Part shown: one piece after another, positions 1-9,979 of the stretch
How positions within the stretch are numbered: position 1 is the first letter of the stretch
Layout of the letters: each line of letters starts with the position of its first letter
Origin: Paenibacillus nanensis
Lineage (GTDB): Bacteria > Bacillota > Bacilli > Paenibacillales > Paenibacillaceae
Direction: 5' to 3'
NCBI RefSeq assembly: GCF_003583765.1
Contig: NZ_QXQA01000019.1
Location: 1-64,000, forward strand
DNA: 64,000 nucleotides
Notes under the pieces: generated by a model
Seen by the model: only the letters and a program-made list of their open reading frames with translations
Told to the model about the DNA's origin: nothing
Databases searched by the model: none
Program-made: the position numbers and the translations under genes

Positions 1-100
1 GATTAGATCGCAGCATCAGCGACACCTACCGTTCAGTTATTGTTAATTATATTATACAACATTAACGCGGTGTCGTCTTAAAATAATTAAACATATGAAA

Positions 101-125
101 GGCTGTCGAGACTTTCTCGACAGCC
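101..125 (-). terminator. Rho-independent terminator after lysS
   Basis: An 11-bp perfect inverted repeat (101-111 against 115-125) with a 3-nt loop lies 42 bases past the lysS stop. Read on the minus strand it is followed by a T-rich stretch (positions 100 down to about 80). A small second stem (131-143, CCCGC/GCGGG) sits between it and the stop. Positions 1-100 hold no gene that I can see. Confidence 0.8.
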
Positions 126-166
126 TGAAGCCCCGCAATGCGGGACTTTCCTTTAAGAGATGTCGA

Positions 167-1687
<1,521 letters not shown>

Positions 1688-1728
1688 TCATCTCCTTGAC
1701 ACTTGGCGCAATCGTTCAAATAACGCTC

Positions 1729-1753
1729 AAAAAGCTTCCTGCAAGGAAGCTTT
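1729..1753 (-). terminator. Short stem-loop between greA and lysS
   Basis: A 10-bp perfect inverted repeat (1731-1740 / 1744-1753) with a 3-nt loop, followed on the minus strand by only about five T residues. It lies directly after the greA stop and upstream of the lysS ribosome binding site, so it probably acts as a leaky terminator or processing site that lowers lysS relative to greA. No separate lysS promoter was obvious downstream of it. Confidence 0.55.
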
Positions 1754-1773
1754 CGAAAACGTTATAGCGCACC

Positions 1774-2250
1774 TTATTTTTTGATATCGACAATTTTATA
1801 TTGAATAATGCCCGCTGGTACGTTTACTTCCACGACCGTGCCTTTCTTCTTGCCTAGAATCGCTTTGCCAACGGGGCTTTCGTTCGAAATTTTGTTCTGC
1901 AGCGGATCCGATTCCGCCGTTCCGACGATCGCGTACTCCATCGTATCGCCGAACTCCAAATCTTCTACGGTTACGATCGAACCGATGCTGACCGTATCGA
2001 TATCAATCTCGTCGTTGTTAATAATACGGGCGTTGCGGAGCATTTTCTCAAGCGTGATGATCCGGCCTTCGATAAAGGCTTGTTCGTTCTTCGCATCCTC
2101 ATACTCGGAGTTCTCGCTAATATCGCCATATCCGATAGCGATCTTAATACGCTCGGCTACTTCACGACGCTTGACCGACTTGAGATTCTCCAGCTCTTCT
2201 TCAAGCTTCTTCAAACCGTCCTGAGTCAGAATGATTTGCTTATCGTTCAT
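1774..2250 (-). CDS. greA: Transcription elongation factor GreA
   Basis: Rescues backtracked RNA polymerase by stimulating transcript cleavage in the secondary channel. The 158-residue length is typical. The N-terminal coiled coil (about 8-75) carries the acidic tip [16 protein letters not shown], where the paired acidic residues that coordinate the catalytic magnesium lie. The C-terminal FKBP-like domain (about 85-158) includes [13 protein letters not shown]. The start ATG follows an AGGAG site. It is the first gene of the unit that continues into lysS and is driven by a near-perfect sigma-A promoter about 150 bp upstream. Confidence 0.97.
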   Translation of the reverse strand: MNDKQIILTQDGLKKLEEELENLKSVKRREVAERIKIAIGYGDISENSEYEDAKNEQAFIEGRIITLEKMLRNARIINNDEIDIDTVSIGSIVTVEDLEFGDTMEYAIVGTAESDPLQNKISNESPVGKAILGKKKGTVVEVNVPAGIIQYKIVDIKK

Positions 2251-2396
2251 CTTTCCGATTCTCCTGTCGTGTGACTAATTTTTCATACCGTGTATGAATT
2301 CACTGATACTTAATATATTACGCATGATGCCTATCATTACCTGCTGACAGCTGAGGAATGGAGGCTTTCATATCCATTGTTAGATTATATTGCACG

Positions 2397-2425
2397 ATTA
2401 TATTGCAAGGTATCCTGAATGTCAA
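2397..2425 (-). promoter_or_regulatory. Consensus sigma-A promoter for greA-lysS
   Basis: On the minus strand TTGACA (2425-2420), a 17-bp spacer and TATAAT (2402-2397) match the consensus at all 12 positions. The -10 hexamer with its flank (GCAATATAATC) is repeated 14 bp further downstream. The implied 5' leader is about 140 nt. Nothing else is encoded in 2251-2478. Confidence 0.85.
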
Positions 2426-2478
2426 TCAAAGCCATCTAAGCGTTTGAAAACGTTTCACTTTCTCCGCATAAAAGGACA

Positions 2479-2532
2479 GACGCCGGCAAGCGGTTATTGT
2501 CATCCCTTGTCGAATAACCGCCGACTCGCGTC
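2479..2532 (-). terminator. Terminator after the folate-dusB operon
   Basis: A long imperfect stem pairs GACGCCGGCAAGCGGTTATT (2479-2498) with its complement ending at 2532. T-rich tracts flank both sides (TCCTTTTAT on the minus side, TTTATTTTTTT on the plus side). It starts 10 bp past the dusB stop and would end transcription of the pab-fol-dusB operon before the greA promoter. Confidence 0.8.
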
Positions 2533-2541
2533 TTTATTTTT

Positions 2542-3582
2542 TTAGTGCACAACTTCCTCCAGCTCGGATGAGCTGGCGGTTAGGCTCGCCGTTGGCGCTG
2601 CATCGGCCTCTTCCTCAAGCGAGCTGATATAATTCTCGAGAATCGCAACCATACGGTCTCGTCCCGTCTCTTCCATAATAACGTCCTTCACGCGCGCGCC
2701 GCCAGGCAAGCCCTTCAAGTACCAAGCCAGATGCTTGCGCATCTCGCGGACGGCAGCAGCCTCGCTTCTGAGCGCGATGAGGCGGTCTAAATGAAGGATC
2801 GCGACCGCCATCTTCTCGCGCGGCGTCGGATCGCCGAGAAGCTCTCCCGTTTCCAGATACTGAATCGTGCGGTACAGCATCCACGGATTACCGAGCGCTC
2901 CGCGGCCGATCATGACGCCGTCAACGCCCGTGGTGTCCAGCATTCGCTTAGCATCCTCCGGCGTCACGACGTCCCCGTTGCCGATTACCGGGATGGAAAC
3001 GGCGTTTTTGACTTCTTTTATAATGTCCCAGTTCGCTTTGCCCGTATAAAGCTGCTCCCGCGTGCGGCCGTGCACGCTGACAGCGCTGCCGCCCGCCCGT
3101 TCAACCGCTTGCGCGTTCTCCACGGCATAAATATGCTCGGCGTCCCAGCCGATACGCATTTTGACGGTGACCGGCTTGTCGACGGCGTCCACGACGGCGG
3201 ATACCATCTCGTATATTTTGTTAGGGTCCAGCAGCCATCTGGCGCCAGCATCGCACTTGGTCACCTTCGGCACCGGGCACCCCATATTGATATCGATAAT
3301 GTCGGCGTTGGTTTGCTTGTCGACGACCTTCGCCGCTTCAACCAGCGACGCACGGTCGCCTCCGAAGATCTGCAGGCTGAGCGGCTTCTCCCTCTCATCC
3401 ACGAACAGCATCTCCATCGTGCGCTTATTCCCGTGCAGTATCGCTTTGTCGCTTACCATCTCCGCGCATACAAGGCCAGTGCCGAACTCTTTTGCAATCA
3501 GTCGGAATGCCGGGTTGCACACGCCTGCCATCGGCGCCAGCACGACTCTGTTTTTCATCTTGATGTCACCGATTTTCAGCAT
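2542..3582 (-). CDS. dusB: tRNA-dihydrouridine synthase DusB family
   Basis: FMN-dependent reduction of uridine to dihydrouridine in the tRNA D-loop. 346 residues. The TIM-barrel start MLKIGDIKMKNRVVLAPMAG binds FMN; the catalytic cysteine is C102 in DINMGCPVPKV; further motifs are VKMRIGW, VHGRTREQ and the phosphate-binding GNGDV / GVMIGRGALGNPW. The last 25 residues (EEEADAAPTASLTASS...) are a low-complexity tail beyond the helical RNA-binding domain. Position after folK and the small Xre gene matches B. subtilis yacF. The gap to the preceding HTH gene is 8 bp, so the two are cotranscribed. Confidence 0.96.
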   Translation of the reverse strand: MLKIGDIKMKNRVVLAPMAGVCNPAFRLIAKEFGTGLVCAEMVSDKAILHGNKRTMEMLFVDEREKPLSLQIFGGDRASLVEAAKVVDKQTNADIIDINMGCPVPKVTKCDAGARWLLDPNKIYEMVSAVVDAVDKPVTVKMRIGWDAEHIYAVENAQAVERAGGSAVSVHGRTREQLYTGKANWDIIKEVKNAVSIPVIGNGDVVTPEDAKRMLDTTGVDGVMIGRGALGNPWMLYRTIQYLETGELLGDPTPREKMAVAILHLDRLIALRSEAAAVREMRKHLAWYLKGLPGGARVKDVIMEETGRDRMVAILENYISSLEEEADAAPTASLTASSSELEEVVH

Positions 3583-3590
3583 GCCTCTCC

Positions 3591-3800
3591 TTAGTCCTCC
3601 TTGGTCATGAGCTCCTCATAGCTGATTCCCAGCGTCTTGGCGATATGGTTCAGCAGCTTGGGGTCATTCTTTCTCGTGCCTCGCTCCAGTGATCCTAGTA
3701 CAGCAACCGATACGCCAAGCTCCTTGGCCAGCTCTAGCTGTGTGTAGCCTTTCAGCTTCCGAAAAGCTCTGACGCGCTGCGCCAATTGGTTGTTTTCCAT
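3591..3800 (-). CDS. Small Xre-family HTH protein (YazB-like)
   Basis: A 69-residue protein that is almost only a helix-turn-helix domain: helix 1 QLAQRVRAFRKLKGY, then TQLELAKELGVSVAVLGSLERGTR as the DNA-recognition unit, then KLLNHIAKTLGISYEELM. It corresponds in size and place to B. subtilis yazB, of unknown function, always wedged between folK and dusB. Its ATG has a good AAGGAAGG site 9 nt upstream, inside folK: the first 49 bp overlap the end of folK in another frame. It has no effector domain, so any regulatory target is unknown. Confidence 0.9.
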   Translation of the reverse strand: MENNQLAQRVRAFRKLKGYTQLELAKELGVSVAVLGSLERGTRKNDPKLLNHIAKTLGISYEELMTKED

Positions 3801-4312
3801 AACGTGATGCCTTCCTTTCTTCCCTGAAGCGACGCATGCGCCGCCTCCTGTACCTCCCTATGCAGCGGATGCGTCTCCGCCAGCACGTCATGTAAAGGCA
3901 CAAGCACGAACGCCCGCTCCATCATACGCGGATGCGGCAGCGTCAGCTCCTCGTGATCCATTCTGACATTATCGTATAGGAGAAGATCGAGGTCAATGGT
4001 TCTTGGTCCCCAACGTTCATGTCGAATTCTCCCGAGGCGCTTCTCTAGCCCCAGCTGCACGTGAAGCAGCTGAACCGGCGTAAGAAGGGTCTGAACGGCA
4101 ATCACCATATTCAGAAAAGAAGGCTGGTCGGTATATCCGACCGGATCCGTCTCGTATATGCCCGAGACGCGGGTGACGCGGATATCGGGATGATCGTCCA
4201 GCAGGCGGATCGCTTCCTGCAGCAGCTCTTCCCGGTCGCCCATGTTGGAGCCTAACGCGATGTAGGCTTCCGTCTCGGGCTGATTATGCTCGTATGATTC
4301 GGCCATTAGCAT
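3752..4312 (-). CDS. folK: 2-amino-4-hydroxy-6-hydroxymethyldihydropteridine diphosphokinase
   Basis: Transfers pyrophosphate from ATP to 6-hydroxymethyl-7,8-dihydropterin in folate synthesis. The HPPK hallmarks are present: YIALGSNMGDRE near the start, RHERWGPRTIDLDLLLYDN with the magnesium-binding D-x-D, and LPHPRMMERAFVLVPL. The 186-residue length is normal. Two ATGs compete as start, at 4312 and 4306; the second has slightly better spacing from an AGCGGG site. The start overlaps the end of folB, and the end overlaps the Xre gene by 49 bp, so translation of all three is probably coupled. Confidence 0.96.
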   Translation of the reverse strand: MLMAESYEHNQPETEAYIALGSNMGDREELLQEAIRLLDDHPDIRVTRVSGIYETDPVGYTDQPSFLNMVIAVQTLLTPVQLLHVQLGLEKRLGRIRHERWGPRTIDLDLLLYDNVRMDHEELTLPHPRMMERAFVLVPLHDVLAETHPLHREVQEAAHASLQGRKEGITLWKTTNWRSASELFGS

Positions 4313-4670
4313 CCCGCTTTCTCGAAAGCTCGATCGTCACGCCATCGAAGTGAATATCGAAGGGCGGATGCGGCTTCGTGACCCGAACGGTCACTTCAAT
4401 GACACTAGTATAAGCTTCCAGCACACGCGATGCAATGTGGCCGGCCAGCGCTTCAATCAGCTTGAAGGGCTTGCCCTCGACGATCTTTTTGGCCAGGGTA
4501 TGCAGCTCCGCATAATTGACGGTATAGGTCAAGTCATCGGTATCTGCGGCTTGCGCAAGGTCCAGTGTCAAATCGATATCGACGTAAAATTGCTGGCCCA
4601 GCTTATTCTCTTCAGGGAACACGCCATGATAGCCGTAAAATTTCATTCCCCGCACGTTCATTCGATCCAT
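4284..4670 (-). CDS. folB: Dihydroneopterin aldolase
   Basis: Cleaves 7,8-dihydroneopterin to 6-hydroxymethyldihydropterin and glycolaldehyde. 128 residues, a full-length FolB. Recognisable features are MKFYGYHGVFPEE with the substrate-binding Y/H/G and glutamate, TVNYAEL, and the late catalytic lysine in VTKPHPPF. The start has a strong AAGGAAGGAG site. It sits 114 bp after folP and overlaps folK by about 29 bp, which suggests coupled translation with the next enzyme in the pathway. Confidence 0.96.
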   Translation of the reverse strand: MDRMNVRGMKFYGYHGVFPEENKLGQQFYVDIDLTLDLAQAADTDDLTYTVNYAELHTLAKKIVEGKPFKLIEALAGHIASRVLEAYTSVIEVTVRVTKPHPPFDIHFDGVTIELSRKRDANGRIIRA

Positions 4671-4784
4671 GGTGTTACTCCTTCCTTGGGCGGGCTTCGG
4701 AGTTCTGTACTCGCCCTCTTGTTCGCGTTATTGCGCATGCGTATAGATTTGCGTCTGTGCGGCTGATTCGCGGCGCTCCCCGCT

Positions 4785-5639
4785 CTATTGGCGTGCGCGA
4801 TAGAGGATGGCGTCCGCCATGAGGGCGGTCCGCTTGATAGCGCGGACGTCGTGGACGCGGACGATCTGCGCGCCGCGCGCGATGCCGAGGGCGACGGTCG
4901 CCGCCGTGCCCTCCACGACATCATCAGCCGGCGAGCCCAGCGTCTGCTGGATGAAGCGTTTGCGCGAGGTGCCGAGCAGCACCGGGTAGCCGAGCGCGGT
5001 CAGTTCATCCAGACGATCGAGAAGCTCGAGATTGTCTTCGTAGGTTTTGGCGAAGCCGATGCCGGGATCCAGCCAGACCCGGTCGTCGGCGACGCCGGCG
5101 TTGTGAGCGATGGCGACGCTGCTTCGCAGGTCGGCGAGCACGTCCGGGACGAAGTCGTTGTAGTCCCGGGCGTGGCGATTATGGCTGATGATGACGGGAC
5201 AGCCATATTCCGCCGCTGCGGCGGCCATGTCGGGGTCGTGCTTGAGACCCCAGATGTCGTTGATGATATGCGCGCCCGCTTCGAGCGCCTGGCGCGCTGT
5301 TGCCGCCTTGTAGGTGTCGATGGACAGCGGCACCTGCGGCAGCGCTTCGCGTATGGCCGTAATAACGGGCAGGACGCGGCTCAGCTCTTCGTCGACGCTC
5401 ACCGCCGCAAAGCCCGGCCGCGTCGACTCGCCTCCGATGTCGAGGATGTCGGCCCCCGCTTCCACCATCTGCTTCGCATGCTCGAGCGCCTTCTCGACAT
5501 GCAGATAACGCCCGCCGTCCGAGAACGAATCCGGCGTCGCGTTCAAAATCCCCATCACGAGCGTACGCTTTCCCAGCTCCAGCTTCACACCGCCGCCCAA
5601 GTCGTAGGACCGCTCCCAGAAGGTCACTTTTTCTTTCAT
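4785..5639 (-). CDS. folP: Dihydropteroate synthase
   Basis: Condenses 6-hydroxymethyldihydropterin pyrophosphate with p-aminobenzoate, the sulfonamide-sensitive step. The 284-residue TIM barrel shows loop 1 NATPDSFSDGG (33-43), loop 2 GGESTRPG (69-76), SIDTYKA, the pterin-binding DIWGL / DPGIGFAKT and the C-terminal LLGTSRKRFI. An AAAGGAG site precedes the ATG. It receives p-aminobenzoate from PabB/PabA/PabC encoded upstream; the 1.1 kb gap between pabC and folP is unusual compared with the compact B. subtilis operon and may hold a promoter or break the operon. Confidence 0.97.
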   Translation of the reverse strand: MKEKVTFWERSYDLGGGVKLELGKRTLVMGILNATPDSFSDGGRYLHVEKALEHAKQMVEAGADILDIGGESTRPGFAAVSVDEELSRVLPVITAIREALPQVPLSIDTYKAATARQALEAGAHIINDIWGLKHDPDMAAAAAEYGCPVIISHNRHARDYNDFVPDVLADLRSSVAIAHNAGVADDRVWLDPGIGFAKTYEDNLELLDRLDELTALGYPVLLGTSRKRFIQQTLGSPADDVVEGTAATVALGIARGAQIVRVHDVRAIKRTALMADAILYRARQ

Positions 5640-5880
5640 AGAATGCCGTCTCTCCTTTCTCTCTGTAGCTTACCCGGTCATAAACGGATTTCATAAAAAT
5701 ATGTAAATGCAAGATAGCGTGAATGTAAGACGCGTTTCCGCTACTGATGTCTGCCGCCAAACGTTGCAGCTGCCCGCTCTACTGCCGACTAACGCAACTG
5801 TAACCGTAATATTGCTGCAATGATCGTCCCGACGCCAATGTAACGGTAACATAGCCCACACTTCGGTCGCGACCCGCCAA

Positions 5881-6064
5881 ATAAGGACAAAAGTGCACGT
5901 AATGGAGCGCCGCTGTCCGCAGTATACGAAATAGCGACAAAAGTGCACTTATTTCAAGGCATATGTAGGATAGTGGGGGAAAACGACGAAAATAGGTGTA
6001 TTCTTGGCTCTATTACTCCCCAAACGCCTCATTCCGCAGAAAATAAGTGTACTTTTGTCCTTAT
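5881..6064. repeat. Dispersed 24-bp semi-palindromic element, 3-4 copies
   Basis: The same 24-bp element occurs at 5881-5902 (shortened), 5931-5954 and, inverted, at 6041-6064; a degenerate inverted copy is at 5990-6013. It is ATAAGGACAAAAGT followed by GCACTTATTT or close variants and contains the palindrome AAGTGCACTT (or AAGTGTACTT). It lies in the non-coding gap between pabC and folP, where 5640-5880 shows nothing else recognisable. Confidence 0.75.
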
Positions 6065-6158
6065 AGCAAGCGGCGAGCAGCTGATGGCAATGTGTGCGAA
6101 TTGGAGGGCAACTGCGAACCGACTTTTCGGGCTTGAGCCGCCTTATGTACTCTGTACT

Positions 6159-6424
6159 CTAGTTACTCCTCTACTCCGGCTATTCCGAACTGTACACACT
6201 CTCGGCGCACTTTAGACGCTTCACCCGACACTTTGTTGCTTGGAACGCGAGACGTAGCACTAGTTACTCCTCTATCCTTCCTGGCTATTCCTAACTCAAC
6301 ACACTCTCGGCGCACTTTAGACACTTAACCCGGCACTTTGTTGCTTGGATCGTGAGACGTAGCACTAGTTACTCCTCTACTCCGGCTATTCCGAACCGTA
6401 CACACTCTCGGCGCACTTTAGACA
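6159..6424. repeat. Tandem repeat of about 103 bp, 2.6 copies
   Basis: Three tandem units start with CTAGTTACTCCTCTA at 6159, 6260 and 6365. The first two are 101 and 105 bp; the third stops after about 60 bp. Units share the block ACACTCTCGGCGCACTTTAGAC and the block CACTTTGTTGCTTGGA, with scattered substitutions. No conserved reading frame runs through them. The rest of the gap to pabC (6425-6732) contains a short duplicated TTCTGATCTGAC but no gene that I can support. Confidence 0.8.
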
Positions 6425-6732
6425 TTCTGATCTGACTTTCTGATCTGACTTAACTGCCCGGGAAGACCAATTGACGAGACCCGAGGTACTCTTGAATGGA
6501 AATGCCGACTCTCCACTCTCTCGACGCACCCTGTTGCTATTTGCGGCTTGGAGCACCACGTGATTCTCGTTCCTCCACTACCTACTCTATTTCGACCTAC
6601 TAAGGCTGCGTACTCCCCGTCCACACGAAGACGAAGAGGCCTTTGAACGAAGAGCTGCCACGCAGCCACTAGCTCGTCTACGCCGGCCTCTTAAACCCTT
6701 CGCCACCTTAGCATTCCCTGCCGACCCGGCAA

Positions 6733-7626
6733 TTAACGGGCCGTATCCTCGCGATAGAGCGCCAGCAGGCGGCGAGCGATCGGACCGGCTTGGCCTCCGC
6801 TGACCTGTGACCGTTCGCCGGCGGGGTCCGATAGCGTCGTGATCGGGATCAGCTCCTGGATCGAGTTGGTCATCCAGACTTCTTCCGCCTGCAGCAGGTC
6901 TTCCCAGCGGTAATATCCTTCCTCTGCCGGCAGACCGGCGGTCAGAGACAGCTCCAGCACGCGCTGACGCGTTACGCCGGGCAGGATGCCGGTGTCGATG
7001 GATGGCGTACGCACGACGCCGTCCTGCACAAAAAACAGATTGCTGACAATGCCCTCCGTCAGAAATCCCTGTTCGGTCAGCATCAGCCCTTCCGCATTGG
7101 GCGCCGGAGCCGAAGCCTGCCCCGCCTGCCCCAACAGCTCCCGCTTTGCGATAATATTGTTCATATAATGCAGCGACTTGAAGCGGACGGCGCCCTCGGG
7201 CGTATTCCGCCTTGTGCGAAGCAGCCGCAGCTCTCTCCCGCGCATGAGGAGCTCATCATTCGCCGGAGGCAGCTCCTTCACGAGCAGGATCACATTCGGC
7301 TGCTCATAGTCCCCCGTCGGCAGCCCGAGCGCGCCTTCCCCGGCGCTGACGGTCAGACGCACGTATCCGTCCGCAAGGCCGTTCTCCCGCAGCAGCTCGC
7401 TTGTCCACGCGAAGACCTCATCCGCGCTCATCCCGAATCGGATGCCCAGCTCCGCGCAGCCTCCGCGCAAACGGTCGAGATGCCGCTCCAGCAGGTACGG
7501 GCGGCCGCCGTATGTGCGAAACGTCTCGAACAACCCCAAACCGTACAAAAAGCCGTGATCATATACCGAGATCACAGCTTCATGGGCTTGTACGGTTTTG
7601 CCGTTCCAGCCAACCTTCATCGTCAT
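6733..7626 (-). CDS. pabC: 4-amino-4-deoxychorismate lyase
   Basis: PLP-dependent removal of pyruvate from aminodeoxychorismate to give p-aminobenzoate. A class IV aminotransferase fold of 297 residues: [17 protein letters not shown] at 21-37, the PLP lysine K150 in [21 protein letters not shown] and [10 protein letters not shown]. The ATG overlaps the pabA stop as ATGA, so translation is coupled. A D-amino acid or branched-chain aminotransferase is the alternative for this fold, but the pabB-pabA context makes the lyase assignment strong. Confidence 0.93.
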   Translation of the reverse strand: MTMKVGWNGKTVQAHEAVISVYDHGFLYGLGLFETFRTYGGRPYLLERHLDRLRGGCAELGIRFGMSADEVFAWTSELLRENGLADGYVRLTVSAGEGALGLPTGDYEQPNVILLVKELPPANDELLMRGRELRLLRTRRNTPEGAVRFKSLHYMNNIIAKRELLGQAGQASAPAPNAEGLMLTEQGFLTEGIVSNLFFVQDGVVRTPSIDTGILPGVTRQRVLELSLTAGLPAEEGYYRWEDLLQAEEVWMTNSIQELIPITTLSDPAGERSQVSGGQAGPIARRLLALYREDTAR

Positions 7627-8213
7627 TGCAGGACGCCGGACCGGTGCTTCAGAAAGTTGCGAAGCATCGTATGGCCGTGATCCGTTATGATCGATTCAGG
7701 ATGGAATTGAACGCCTTCGATCGCATATTCCTTGTGGCGAAGCCCCATAATTTCGCCTTCCGCCGTCTCTGCGCTTATCTCAAGGCAGTCCGGCAGCGTC
7801 TCGCGGCGCACGATGAGCGAGTGGTAGCGCGTCGCCGTAAACGGAGACTCCATCCCTTCGAAAATCGATTTGCCGTCATGCAGAATTGGCGATGTCTTGC
7901 CGTGCATCAGCTTCTCCGCGCGCACAACCTCGCCGCCGAAGGCCTGTCCGATCGATTGATGGCCGAGGCATACGCCGAGGATCGGCACCTTGCCTTTGAA
8001 ATGGTCAATCAACGATAAGCTGATTCCCGCCTCGTTAGGCGAGCAAGGGCCCGGCGAGATCAAGATATGATCGGGCGCCAGCTCTTCGATCCCCTTCAGG
8101 TCAATCTCGTCATTCCGCTTCACAACGATCTCTTGGCCCAGCTCTCCCAAGTACTGCACCAGGTTGTACGTGAACGAATCATAATTGTCAATTACGAGTA
8201 TCATGCTCCGCAT
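7623..8213 (-). CDS. pabA: Aminodeoxychorismate/anthranilate synthase glutaminase subunit
   Basis: Class I glutamine amidotransferase that feeds ammonia to PabB. The 196-residue protein carries the triad C82 (GVCLGHQ) and H171/E173 (FHPES), plus [10 protein letters not shown] at the start and the oxyanion-type SPGPCSP. In B. subtilis the equivalent subunit also serves TrpE in tryptophan synthesis; no trp genes are in this window, so a dual role is possible but not shown. Overlaps pabC by 4 bp and follows pabB by 66 bp. Confidence 0.95.
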   Translation of the reverse strand: MRSMILVIDNYDSFTYNLVQYLGELGQEIVVKRNDEIDLKGIEELAPDHILISPGPCSPNEAGISLSLIDHFKGKVPILGVCLGHQSIGQAFGGEVVRAEKLMHGKTSPILHDGKSIFEGMESPFTATRYHSLIVRRETLPDCLEISAETAEGEIMGLRHKEYAIEGVQFHPESIITDHGHTMLRNFLKHRSGVLQ

Positions 8214-8279
8214 CCCCTCTTCTATTCTAAATTTTCGGCCTGCCCTGCTTCCCGCCGGCCCTGTTCTAAACTATGCTGC

Positions 8280-9860
8280 CTAGCTGTCTCTCCCAGAATG
8301 CCGTTCGCTGTACTCGATTGCTTTCCATAACGCCTTCGCCTTGCTAAGCGATTCAACATACTCCCGCTCCGGATCGGAATCGATGACGATACCCGCACCC
8401 GCTTGGATATGAACCTCGCCTTCCTTCAAAACCATCGTTCTAATAATAATATTAAATTCCATATCGCCATTGTAGTCAATCCATCCCAACGATCCCGTAT
8501 ACGGCCCTCGGCGAACCGGCTCCAGCTCTTCGATGATCTCCATCGTGCGGATCTTGGGCGCCCCTGTAATCGTCCCGCCCGGGAACGTCGCCGCGATCAC
8601 GTCATAGGCGTCCTTCCCCTCGGCGAGCTCTCCTTCTACTTGCGAGACGAGATGCATGACATGGGAATAGTATTCGATGACCATCAGCTCTTTCACCTTC
8701 ACCGTTCCGTACGTCGAGATTCGGCCAAGGTCATTGCGTTCCAGGTCAACGAGCATAATATGCTCCGCGCGCTCCTTCTCGTTCGTCCGCAGCTCCTCCG
8801 CGAACCGCTGCTCCTCTTCCTCCGTGCGGCCTCTGCGCCGCGTACCCGCGATGGGTCGCGTGGCAAGCGTGCGGCCCCTCAGCTCTACGAGCAGCTCCGG
8901 CGACGCCGATACAAGCTGGAAGTCCGGACAGCGCAAGAAGCCCATGTACGGGGACGGATTGACGAGGCGCAGCCATTCGTACAGCTCCTCCGGCGATTTC
9001 TCCGTGCGGCGCGTCTGCCTCTGCGAGAGATTCACCTGAAAGACGTCCCCCTGCCCGATGTACCGCTGGATCGCCCGCACCGCATCCATATAGCTCTCTT
9101 TTGAAGTTGGAGACGTAATCCCGCCAAAAGCTTCAATATCGATATGGAGAGACTCTCTCTCCATCACGGCCAGACGCTCGGCCCTTGCTTTCTCCGCCCG
9201 CACACGAGCTTTGTCTTCCTCGAACCAGGTGAGCCAGTAATCGGCCATGCCTTCGGCGCGCTGCACCGCCCGGTCATAGACAGCCCTCAGCTCTTCCTCC
9301 GAGCAGCCGAACGCGACGGGACTATGGACCACGCAATAGACAACGCTTTTCTTATAGTCGATAATCCATATCTCGTTCATGCGAAGGAACAAATAGTCCG
9401 GCAGCGCCAGATCATCCGCCGCGATCTCCGGCAGCCTCTCGATGCTCCGCACAATGTCGTAGCTCCAATAGCCGACGCAGCCGCCCAGCCATTTCGGCGC
9501 GTCTTCGCCCTCCAGCCGCGGCCCGCAGCCGTCGCTCATCCAAGCGCGCACAACCTCGAGCGGCTTGCCCTTCCAAGCCTTACGCTCCGGCGTCTGCTCG
9601 TCCAGACCGCGGAACGCGACCGATTCCGCCTGGTTGCCTTTGCCGCGGATAACGCTGTCCGGATGAAGACCCAAGTAGGTGTACCGCCCGTCCTTGCCGC
9701 TCTCCAGCACGAACGCGTACGGCGAGGCGTCCTGCCATGCTTCCTCCCAGGACAAAATGCCGCTTGCTTCCTCCCGCAGCGAAAGCTCCATCACGACCGG
9801 AAGCGTCGTATATTTCTGCTCGGCCCGCCACCGAAGCCATTCATCCCAAGCGGTGACCAT
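8280..9860 (-). CDS. pabB: Aminodeoxychorismate synthase component I
   Basis: Aminates chorismate at C4 using ammonia from PabA. 526 residues: an N-terminal TrpE/PabB domain, then the chorismate-binding domain (about 250-515) with LNLSQRQTRR-like QVNLSQRQ, PIAGTRRRGR, AEHIMLVDLERNDLGR, FPGGTITGAPKIR and GAGIVIDSDPEREY. The PIAGT motif has alanine where the E. coli PabB nucleophile lysine sits, the TrpE-like form. Sequence alone therefore does not exclude TrpE; the pabA-pabC-folP context favours PabB. A GGGGGAT site precedes the ATG. It is the first gene after the cysK terminator. Confidence 0.9.
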   Translation of the reverse strand: MVTAWDEWLRWRAEQKYTTLPVVMELSLREEASGILSWEEAWQDASPYAFVLESGKDGRYTYLGLHPDSVIRGKGNQAESVAFRGLDEQTPERKAWKGKPLEVVRAWMSDGCGPRLEGEDAPKWLGGCVGYWSYDIVRSIERLPEIAADDLALPDYLFLRMNEIWIIDYKKSVVYCVVHSPVAFGCSEEELRAVYDRAVQRAEGMADYWLTWFEEDKARVRAEKARAERLAVMERESLHIDIEAFGGITSPTSKESYMDAVRAIQRYIGQGDVFQVNLSQRQTRRTEKSPEELYEWLRLVNPSPYMGFLRCPDFQLVSASPELLVELRGRTLATRPIAGTRRRGRTEEEEQRFAEELRTNEKERAEHIMLVDLERNDLGRISTYGTVKVKELMVIEYYSHVMHLVSQVEGELAEGKDAYDVIAATFPGGTITGAPKIRTMEIIEELEPVRRGPYTGSLGWIDYNGDMEFNIIIRTMVLKEGEVHIQAGAGIVIDSDPEREYVESLSKAKALWKAIEYSERHSGRDS

Positions 9861-9912
9861 GGTCTAATATCCCCCGTTCTCGAAGCTTATTTCGCTCAGT
9901 ATACAGAATCGC

Positions 9913-9958
9913 AGAGTAAAAGAAAAGCGTCCTCCATCCTTAAGAATGGAAGACGCTT
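9913..9958 (-). terminator. Terminator after cysK
   Basis: A stem of AAGCGTCYTCCAT type (9925-9937 with 9946-9958) and a loop around CTTAAG is followed on the minus strand by TTTTCTTTTAC. It sits 20 bp past the cysK stop and separates cysK from pabB. Confidence 0.85.
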
Positions 9959-9979
9959 CCTATCCGTTCGAAGCGGTAA

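Noticed and set aside
6418-6669. Minus-strand frame of 83 codons in the pabC-folP gap
   Set aside because: No SD, no domain and overlaps the repeat region.
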